A stretch of 50,490 nt of DNA, from positions 1 to 50,490 of the forward strand of contig JAZUPW010000022.1 of NCBI GenBank assembly GCA_045605385.1. Reading direction: 5' to 3'. This document shows positions 32,745-41,700 of this stretch, in pieces. The notes under the pieces were generated by a model, which saw only the letters and a program-made list of their open reading frames with translations, was not told the DNA's origin and ran no database searches. The DNA is from SIG607 sp045605385. GTDB taxonomy: Bacteria; Bacillota; Clostridia; Oscillospirales; Acutalibacteraceae. How positions within the stretch are numbered: the stretch's first letter is position 1; each line of letters starts with the position of its first letter. Both the position numbers and the translations under genes were made by a program.

Positions 32745-33521
32745 TTATTTGTTTATTCTTTTTCTGACTACTTCGTACATCAGAACACCTGCGGCAACCG
32801 AGGCGTTAAGTGAATTTATTTTTCCAAACATAGGCAGACTTATAATTTCATCACAGCATTTACGCGTTAACTGTCCAATGCCTTTTCCTTCGTTTCCTAT
32901 AACTATTGCGCAGGGAATACTGTAATCAAAACTTGTGTAGTCTTTGCCATCCATATCGGCACCGAAAACCCATACGCCGTTTTGCTTTAAATCGTTTATT
33001 GTGTTGGCAATATTGGTTACGCGGGCAACCTTCATATATTCGGTAGCACCGCAAGCCGATTTTGCAACCGTAGCATTAAGTGAAGCGCTGCGACGTTTTG
33101 GTATTATAATTCCGTGCGCACCGCAACATTCTGCCGACCTTATAATTGCACCTAAGTTATGCGGGTCTTCAATTTCATCGCATATAATTATAAAGGGCTG
33201 TTCGCCTTTTTCGTTTGCATATTCAAGTATATCGGAAACTTCATAATACTTTTCTGCGGCAAAACTTACAACAACGCCCTGATGGTTTTGTCCCGCACAC
33301 AGCATATCTAATTTTTTTGGGGAAACTTCTTTTATAAGTATGCCTTTTTCACGGCATTTTGCTATTATAGCGGTAATTGTACCGCCTGTTACACCGTGGG
33401 CAATTAAAAGTTTATCTATTTCTTTGCCTGAACGCACTGCTTCAAGGCAAGGGTTACGGCCGAAAATAAGATTGCTTGCGGGTTCGTTTTGTTCTTTAAT
33501 AAAAGTATTGTTTGTATCCAT
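32745..33521 (-). CDS. rlmB: 23S rRNA 2'-O-ribose methyltransferase RlmB/TrmH family (SpoU)
   Basis: A 258-residue SPOUT methyltransferase. Residues about 15-90 are the substrate-binding domain (FGRNPCLEAV). The SPOUT motifs are DPHNLGAIIRSAECCG near 116-131, VIGNEGKGI near 207-215 and SLNASVAAGVLMYEV near 238-252. It methylates G2251 of 23S rRNA in E. coli numbering; the exact site in this organism is inferred. It is the first gene of the minus-strand operon ending at 26046. Confidence 0.9.
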   Translation of the reverse strand: MDTNNTFIKEQNEPASNLIFGRNPCLEAVRSGKEIDKLLIAHGVTGGTITAIIAKCREKGILIKEVSPKKLDMLCAGQNHQGVVVSFAAEKYYEVSDILEYANEKGEQPFIIICDEIEDPHNLGAIIRSAECCGAHGIIIPKRRSASLNATVAKSACGATEYMKVARVTNIANTINDLKQNGVWVFGADMDGKDYTSFDYSIPCAIVIGNEGKGIGQLTRKCCDEIISLPMFGKINSLNASVAAGVLMYEVVRKRINK

Positions 33522-33561
33522 AAAAAGGAAAATCCTTTCGCGTAATAAATATATTTAATAT

Positions 33562-33590
33562 ATTATAACATAATAAGTTTTTCTTTTCAA
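33562..33590 (-). promoter_or_regulatory. Promoter of the rlmB operon
   Basis: On the minus strand TTGAAA (33590-33585), a 17-bp spacer and TATAAT (33567-33562), 41 bp before the start codon. Confidence 0.65.
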
Positions 33591-33651
33591 TATGGTTAAT
33601 ACTAAAATTTAGTGTTATAATATTATTAAAAAACAGCCAAAGGAGAAATTT

Positions 33652-34884
33652 ATGTATACGATTAAAGAAATTAAAGCATTTGAACTTTTAGATTCCCGTT
33701 CTAACCCAACTGTTGCTACCCATATTTTATTAAGCGACGGTTCAAAAGGCTTTGCCGTTGTTCCTTCGGGAGCATCAACGGGAATACACGAAGCACTTGA
33801 ATTGAGAGACGGTGAAAAAGAACGTTTTTGTGGAAAAGGTGTTAAAAGGGCAGTTAAAAACGTTAACGAAACCATAGCAGACGCTCTTAAAAACAATAGT
33901 TTTCTTTCTCAAAATCAGTTAGATAATACCCTCATTGCACTTGATAATACAGCAGATAAATCGGAACTTGGGGCAAATGCAATGTTAAGTGTTTCACTTG
34001 CTTTTGCAAGAGCCGCTGCGGCTTCCGACAATAAACCTCTTTACCGATATATAGGCGGTATGAGAGCAAACAGTATGCCGGTTCCAATGCTTAATATATT
34101 AAATGGCGGAGCGCACGCCGATAATAACATTGATATACAGGAGTTTATGATAGTCCCCGACGGCATTAACGGCTTTTCGGAACAAATACGCGCCGCATGT
34201 GAAATATACCACGCACTAAAAGCAATTTTAAAAGAAGGTGGCAAAAGTACAGCGGTTGGCGATGAGGGTGGTTTTGCGCCCAACCTTCAAAGCGATGAAG
34301 AAGCACTTGATGTTATATGCGAAGCAATAACTAAGGCTGGATACAGCACAAACTGCGTTCATATTGCGCTTGATATTGCTTCAAGTGAATGGGTGTGTGG
34401 GGATGCTTACCACTTGAAAAAACGCGATGCTTCAATGAGTAGTGATGAACTTATAGAGTATTACGAACAACTTATTTCAAAATATCCCATAATTTCAATA
34501 GAAGACGGTCTTGCCGAAGATGATTTTGAGGGTTGGCAAAAACTCACCGCAAGACTTGGAAATAAAATAATGCTTGTGGGAGATGACCTTTTTGTTACAA
34601 ATGCCAAACGCCTTAAATTTGGTATAGAGCAGGAAGTGGCAAATTCGGTTTTAGTAAAACTTAATCAAATAGGCACTTTAAGTGAAACACTTGCAGTTAT
34701 GGAAGTCGCCCAAAAAAGCGGGTATAAAAATATAGTTTCGCACCGTTCGGGCGAAAGCGAGGATTCTTTTATTGCAGATTTAGCAGTGGCTGTAAATGCC
34801 CCTTTTATAAAGGCAGGAGCGCCTTGCCGAAGCGATAGAACCGCCAAATATAACCGATTATTATTAATTGAACAAGAATTGTAA
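33652..34884 (+). CDS. eno: Enolase
   Basis: A 410-residue glycolytic enzyme, 2-phosphoglycerate to phosphoenolpyruvate; about 15-20 residues shorter than the usual 430. Key segments are SGASTGIHEA near 38-47, the loop and metal sites GDEGGFAPN near 203-211, and KLNQIGTL near 334-341 with the catalytic Lys, followed by SHRSGESED near 363-371. A TATAAT lies at 33616-33621 but with no clear -35. SD AAAGGAGA precedes the ATG. The final residues are LLLIEQEL, where many enolases end in a longer, basic tail. Confidence 0.95.
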   Translation: MYTIKEIKAFELLDSRSNPTVATHILLSDGSKGFAVVPSGASTGIHEALELRDGEKERFCGKGVKRAVKNVNETIADALKNNSFLSQNQLDNTLIALDNTADKSELGANAMLSVSLAFARAAAASDNKPLYRYIGGMRANSMPVPMLNILNGGAHADNNIDIQEFMIVPDGINGFSEQIRAACEIYHALKAILKEGGKSTAVGDEGGFAPNLQSDEEALDVICEAITKAGYSTNCVHIALDIASSEWVCGDAYHLKKRDASMSSDELIEYYEQLISKYPIISIEDGLAEDDFEGWQKLTARLGNKIMLVGDDLFVTNAKRLKFGIEQEVANSVLVKLNQIGTLSETLAVMEVAQKSGYKNIVSHRSGESEDSFIADLAVAVNAPFIKAGAPCRSDRTAKYNRLLLIEQEL

Positions 34885-34890
34885 AAAATA

Positions 34891-34931
34891 CGGGCTGAAT
34901 GAAGTGAAAATTCATTCGGCTCGTTCTTTTT
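34891..34931 (+). terminator. Terminator of eno
   Basis: Thirteen-pair stem (34891-34903 with 34911-34923, two G-U pairs), loop GTGAAAA, then a T-rich tail. Confidence 0.8.
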
Positions 34932-34963
34932 CTAAAAATAGTAAACTTTTTTATAAAAATATA

Positions 34964-34992
34964 TTGACAAAAATTAGTACGTGTACTATAAT
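34964..34992 (+). promoter_or_regulatory. TetR promoter with internal operator
   Basis: A perfect consensus promoter, TTGACA (34964-34969), a 17-bp spacer and TATAAT (34987-34992). Inside it, TAGTAC-GT-GTACTA (34975-34988) is a perfect 14-bp inverted repeat overlapping the -10. The arrangement is typical of autorepression by the TetR protein encoded just downstream. Confidence 0.75.
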
Positions 34993-35050
34993 ATGTGTGT
35001 AAACTAAAAAAATAACGCATTTGTAGACGCTTTGAATGGAGGAGAAAATA

Positions 35051-35746
35051 ATGGCGCGTATTGATAAACACGCTTTAACCGAAATTGAAATAATTAAAGA
35101 AGCTTCACGAAGTATTCTTGAAAATGGATATTCAAATACCACTATAAAATCACTTTCAACAGAACTGGGAATGAGTCCGGGAAACATAACCTTTTATTTT
35201 CCAACAAAAGAACACTTGTTAGCAAAACTTGTTGATATACTTTGTGACTTTCAGTGGAAAACAATGGAAAAGGAAGCAAGTGAAGATGTAAGTTCGGTAC
35301 TTGCAATTTGTTTGGAACTAGCCGCTATGGTAGTAATGTGTGAAGAAGATGAAGTTGCAAAAGAGTTCTATGTTGCTACGTACACAAGTCCGTTGTGTCT
35401 TGAAATTATTAGGCGTAATGATGCAAAAAGGGCACAAAAAGTTTTTGCGGAATATAGGTCCGATTGGGAAAAAGAACAATTTGTAGAAGCCGAAATGTTG
35501 GTTTCGGGAATAGAGTTTGCTTCTCTTATAGCGGCAGGAGAACCTATAGATACAGAAAGAAAAATTTCTACCGCATTAAATGTTATTCTTCAAATTTACG
35601 GTGTTCCCGAAGAAATAAGAGAACAGAAAATTAAAAAGGTGCTTAACAGCGATTACCGTAGGTTTTCAAAAACACTGCTTAAAGAATTTAAAAAGTACGT
35701 AGACAAAACCAACGAAAAATTAATTGAAGAAATAATAAGAAAGTAA
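35051..35746 (+). CDS. TetR/AcrR-family repressor
   Basis: A 231-residue protein, ATG chosen after GGAGGAG. Residues about 10-60 are the TetR helix-turn-helix (TIKSLSTELGMSPGNITFYFPTKE, read as a whole at 37-60); the remainder is a helical ligand-binding domain without recognised specificity. It lies 32 bp upstream of the giant surface-protein gene with no terminator between, so the two may be co-transcribed from the operator-controlled promoter. Confidence 0.85.
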   Translation: MARIDKHALTEIEIIKEASRSILENGYSNTTIKSLSTELGMSPGNITFYFPTKEHLLAKLVDILCDFQWKTMEKEASEDVSSVLAICLELAAMVVMCEEDEVAKEFYVATYTSPLCLEIIRRNDAKRAQKVFAEYRSDWEKEQFVEAEMLVSGIEFASLIAAGEPIDTERKISTALNVILQIYGVPEEIREQKIKKVLNSDYRRFSKTLLKEFKKYVDKTNEKLIEEIIRK

Positions 35747-35778
35747 GTCTTTATATAGTATACAGAAAGGTGAGGAAA

Positions 35779-38700
35779 ATGAAGAAAATTAAAATAGGAA
35801 AAAATATATTAACCGTTATGCTTTCGCTAATAATGGTATTGCAGTTGTTTATGCCTGCAATAAGTTTTGTTTTTGCTGCCGGTTATGAATATGAAGGCGG
35901 CGCAGGTATTAAGGTTTCTGACCTTGATACTTCAACCAAGTATACGGAATCGTTAGGTGATAACGCTTCTACCGAATTTTCGGGAAGAGTATGGACCGAT
36001 AAATCGGTTTACGATTCCGACGTTACTTTTGATACTTTTGGCGGCGGAACCACAACTATTAAGTTAAACGAAAATAACAACGGCGAAGACTTTTTGGTTG
36101 CTTATTCTGCTCTTGCTACATCTGAAACAGTTTCAGGACAGACACAGGCTCCCGTAGACGTTGTACTTATTCTTGACATTTCAGGTTCTATGAGTAACGC
36201 TGACAGTAATATGGACAATAATAGAAGCCGTATTTATAATGCTGTTCAGGCGGCAAATAATGCAATTGAAAAACTTATGGCTCTCAATGAATATACAAGA
36301 GTGGCCGTTTATGCTTTCAGTACAAATGCACAGGAAATACTTCCGTTAGACAGATATACTAAAGCTCAGAATATAGAACGTGAATGGGTATCAACAGGTT
36401 TCTTTAGCGGTTATTGGAAAGAAACAACCGTAGACGTACCGTATTTTTCGGTAAACCCCGAAAGCGCCAGCAACAATTACGCAACACTTACTGCTGTTGC
36501 TGTTAATTCAAATAATACAAGAGTTCAAAAGAGCGTATCTGTAGAAGGCGGAACCAATATTCAAATGGGTCTGTATGAAGGTATGAGCGTTCTTGCAAAC
36601 GAAGATGAAACTACCGTTAATATAAAAGGTCAGACCGTTAACCGCGTACCTTCGGTTATATTGCTTTCAGACGGTTCGCCTACATATTCTTCTTCAAGCA
36701 CTTCGTGGTGGGCTCCAAGCGATAACGCAGATCACGGCCCAGGTAGTCAGGCTTATGCGGGTAACGGCTTTAAGGCTATATTGGTTGGCTCTTATATGAA
36801 GGATGCCATTAACCGTAATTATAATACCGACAGAACCACTGTATATACGGTTGGTATGGGTATTACGGAACTTTCGGATAACGAAAAAAATCTTGCCTAT
36901 ATGACACTTGATCCCACTACTCATTGGAATTCAAGCGCTTCAAATACAATGAAGACCACCATTAAGGGTTACTGGAATAATTATATTGCGGATAACGGCA
37001 ATATTACAGTAAACGTAGGTCAGTACAACGATCGCCGTTATAGCGACAGAAACGTTACTTTAACGCATCCTACAACCGCTTATGACGTAAATGATTATGC
37101 TTACGTAGATGATTATTACGATGCCGATAACGCTTCTGCGGTAACCGACGTATTTAATGAAATAGTTTCTAATATTTCTATTTCTGCACCTCAGGTTCCT
37201 ACCGAAATAAAGGGCACTGACCCTCTTACCGACGGTTATATCACCTATACCGATCCTATAGGCGATTTTATGGAGGTAAAGGATGTTAAGGCTATAATTT
37301 ATGCAGGAACAACCTTTACAAATAAGCAGGTTAACGGTTCAACTTATGTGTTCCAGGGTGAAGTTCACAGCCCTGTTTATGGAGATTGCAGTATTGAAAA
37401 TATAATAATAACTGTAGATGAAACCAAAAACGAACTTGTTATAAAGATTCCGGCTTCGGTAATACCTCTTAGAGTAAATACCGTGGTACTTAATTCTGAC
37501 GGCACGGTAAAACAGCACACCAACAACGGCGCTTTCCCTGCAAGAGTTGTATATTCCGTAGGTCTTAAATCGGAATTTTTAAAGGAAGCGGCTGATGGTA
37601 GCGTTTACGTAGACAGAGCTGCTGTTGAAGCGGTTGATGCAGATTATTTTGCAAACAACACAAATGCCGACGGTACGGTTAATTTCTATACAAATATTTA
37701 CACAGGCGAAACACACGACCACGAGCACACTGTTGGTAATGCTACCGCCGAATTTGAACCTTCGCATACAAATGGATTCTATTACATTCTTGAAGATATG
37801 CCTATTTACAAGGATGCCGCTTTTACTCAGCAGGTAACTGTCGCTGAAGGTTTAGATGATAATACAATTTACTATTATAGAGATGAATATTATCACGGCG
37901 CGTCAACCGAAATTGACCCTGTTCAGCGTACGGGCTTACAACTTAAAAAGACCGAAATAGTAACAGGCGAAGACGGTTATCTCTACCGTGCGGCAGGCTC
38001 GCCAAGGCTTAACCGTATATTAAAATTTGAAGGTAGAAAAACCGCAAATGCCACAGGAACTGCAGAAGCATTTTATGCTCCGTCTTTCCATTACGCAGAA
38101 AATAATCCAAATGCGTACGACGGTAAGTTTGTTGTATACTTAGGTAATAACGGAAGAATTACTATGTCTGCGGGCGGTAATCTTGAAATTACCAAGACTG
38201 TTGTTTCTTCTGACGGTCTTGTTGCTCCCGATAAAGAGTTTGAATTTACAATAGACCTTGGCAACGATACATACGAACATAACTATAAGATAGTTGATGA
38301 AAACGGTGCAGAAATCAGTTCGGGTACGGTTTCGGCAGCAAACAATAAAATACTTCTTAAAGATGCACAAAAGGCTATAATTTACGCTTTACCGCCTTCA
38401 CTTGACTATGCAGTTACCGAAACGCCTGTTAATGGCTTTACTACACAGTCAAGCGGTGCAATCGGAACAATTGCCGCAAACAGCACAAGCGTTGCTTCCT
38501 TTGTAAATACTTACAGCGTTACACCTGTAACTTTCCCAACCGACGGTGACCTAACGGTTACAAAACGACTTGAAGGCCGCGATTGGGATGCAAATGATAA
38601 GTTTGCTTTTATGATTTTGCCTTACAGCGATTCTCCGCTTCCCGAAGGCTATAATGCTGAAACAGGCGTTGTAATAAGTGCGCCCGACAACAAACAACAA

Positions 38701-41700
38701 AAAGAAGTTACCTTTAATTTTGGTAAAATTAACTTTACCAAACCGGGTGTTTACCGTTATACCGTTTTTGAAAGCGAACCCGAAACAAGCAACTTCTTAC
38801 CCGGTATTACATATTCAAGAGCACTTTACCGAATTGTTATAAACGTTGTAGATAATTTGAACGGTACCTTAAGCGTAGATTCCTATGATATACAGAAGTT
38901 GAATGATGATAACGCAAATCCGTTGTTTACTATTGTTAACGGCGAAATAGTTATGAATTCGGGCGAAGAGGCTCAGGATGACATATTATTCGTTAACACT
39001 TATAACGCTAAATCTGTTACAAGAGTTCCCGTTGCATTAAAGGAATATACAGATAATTCGGGCGCTAATCCGCTTCTTTCGGGTATGTTCAACTTTAAAC
39101 TTCAGGCCGTTGGATACAGTGTTGAAAACGGTGTTTGGGTTAACGATATAACTAAAGTTCCCATGCCAATCGGCACAGATGCAAACGGTGTTATTGAAAC
39201 TACTAATGAAGGTCACAACATAGCATTCGGTAGTATTGAATACGATCAGGATGATATCCCCGAAGGTAAGGATAAAATTATATTCAAGTATCAGATGAGC
39301 GAAATTGCAGGAACCGATACTCACGCTACAACTTATGACGGCAAGGTTTATGAAATAGAAATTCACGTTTCCATAAACGCCGGCGGCGATACTCTTGACG
39401 TACATCCTGTTTATCTTAATAATGGCAACGAGGAAGTAATAACATTTAAAAACACTTATACCCCTGTTGCTGTTAATACCGATATAGACGGTGTTAAGAC
39501 ACTTGTTGGCAGAAATATGAAGGCAGGCGAAAGGTTTGAATTTACGCTTTCGGGCGCTGATGCAATAACAGAAAATGCAATTGCCGACGGTAGCATTGTT
39601 ATACCAAACAATGTTTCTTACATAGAAGGCGCACAAAACTCTGTAGCTAAAGCTTTTGCCTTTAATAACGTTGAGTTTAAAAAGATTGGTACTTATACCT
39701 TTAACGTTGCCGAAACAAAAGGTAATGAAGGCGGAGTTGATTACGATGATTCCGTTGTTAAAGTAGAGGTAGTTGTAAGCGATAACAACGGTTACCTTAC
39801 CGTAACGTCTAAAACTTATAGTAATGGTAAAGATTACGCAGAATTTGTTAACACCTACACTTCTTCCTACAGCGGCGAAGCAGTTAACCTTGAAGGTACA
39901 AAGAACCTTACAGGTAAGGCTCTTTTAGGCGGTGAATTCTACTTCGTTGTAAGAGAAGAATTTAACGGCAATGCTGTTGCTACCCGTTTTGTTACACACG
40001 AAAAGGACGATAGCGCCGAATCAGGTGTTTACAGCGCAACAGTTAAGTTCTTAAGCAACGTTGAATATGATAAGGTGGGTACTTATACCTATTATATTTC
40101 TGAACAGATACCCGCAGAAAAGGCAGGCGGAATAACCTACGATACAAAATCTTTCCGTTACGTTGTAACTGTAGAAGACGATATGAACGGTAATATAAAA
40201 GTTACTTCTAAGTCTTTACAGGTTAATAACGGCGGTGTTTGGGAAAACGCATCGGGAAATATTGTATTTACAAATACGTATAAACCTGCCCCCACAACTG
40301 CTTCGTTACCGATTATAACTAAGATAATTGCGGGTGATAGAGCAGCGGGACTTTCGGCAAATGAGTTTGAATTTAAACTTGAAAGAATTACTGTTTCAGA
40401 CGGTATGCAGTTACCCGCAGAAGTTACCGCGCGTAACGATGCAGAAGGTAAGATAAGTTTTGGCGAAATAACCTTCACAAAAACAGGCGTTTATCAGGTT
40501 GCTGTTAGCGAAATTATTCCCGATGATACTTTGAAAGCGGCTGGTATTACTTACAGTACACAAAAAATAGTTGCTACCTATAACGTAACCGATAACGGCA
40601 ACGGTGCGCTTAGCGCTGTACTCGTTCAATACACGGGCGGCGATGCGTTTGTAAATGAATACGTAGCAGAACCCGCAGAGGTTGAAATTGAAATAAACAA
40701 AGTTCTTGAAGGAAGAAATTGGGAAACCACCGATTCCTTTGAATTTGAAGTTGTTGTTCTTGATCCTGATACTAAGAATGCAATTGAAAACGGTGCTATT
40801 GAGTTCCCGTTGGATAGCAGTGATGAAGAAATAGAAACCAAGGCAATTGACTACAATACCCCCGCAAAAACAGTTACCGGCAAAATTAAGATAAACCGTC
40901 CCGGCACTTACGAATTTATTGTTCGTGAAAAAACAGGCACAATTCCGGGTATACATTATGATTCACAGCCCAGAATCATAAATATCGTTGCTACCGATGA
41001 CAGCGTTAATGCAAAAATAGATACTGCAGTTACTGTTACTGTGGACGGCAATGTTTCAAGTGATTTAAAACTTGTTTTCAAGAACGTCTACGATGCTTCT
41101 TCTACAGAACTTTCAGGACATGACCATCTTACAATTAACAAGGTTTTCACAGGAAGACACAACAACGAATGGTTAGATACCGATGCATTTGAGTTTGAAC
41201 TTAAAGCGGCGGCAGATACACAGGCTGCTGTTGATGCAGGTGATGTTGAATTACCGCTTAATCGCACTATTGTTCTTACCAACGCAAATAAGGCTCATCC
41301 GCATTTCGGTAACATAATTTTCCACAAAGAAGGCGTATACAGTTTTGTTATAACCGAAAAGAGTGTAGACGGTAACGGAATTACTTACGATACACAACCG
41401 AGAACCGTAAAGGTTAAAGTTTATAACGATACCGCTAATGCCGTTCTTGTTGCAGAAATTATGCAGGATAGCGATGAACTTACATTTACAAATACTTATT
41501 CTGCAGATTCCGTAACAGTTAAGGGAAGCGAAACCTTAAAGGTAACTAAATCACTTATAGGCAGAGATTGGTTCAGTAGTGATAAGTTTACCTTCACCAT
41601 TAATCCGTATGACGCGGCAACAAGTCAGGCTATAGCAAACAATAACGTTATTATGCCTGCGCTTAACGAAGTTAGTGCTACTGCGGCTGCAGGAAATAAA

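Noticed and set aside
39037..39636. 199-residue and other minus-strand frames within the giant surface gene
   Set aside because: They are antisense shadows; the plus-strand frame has a signal peptide, domains and 13 repeats.
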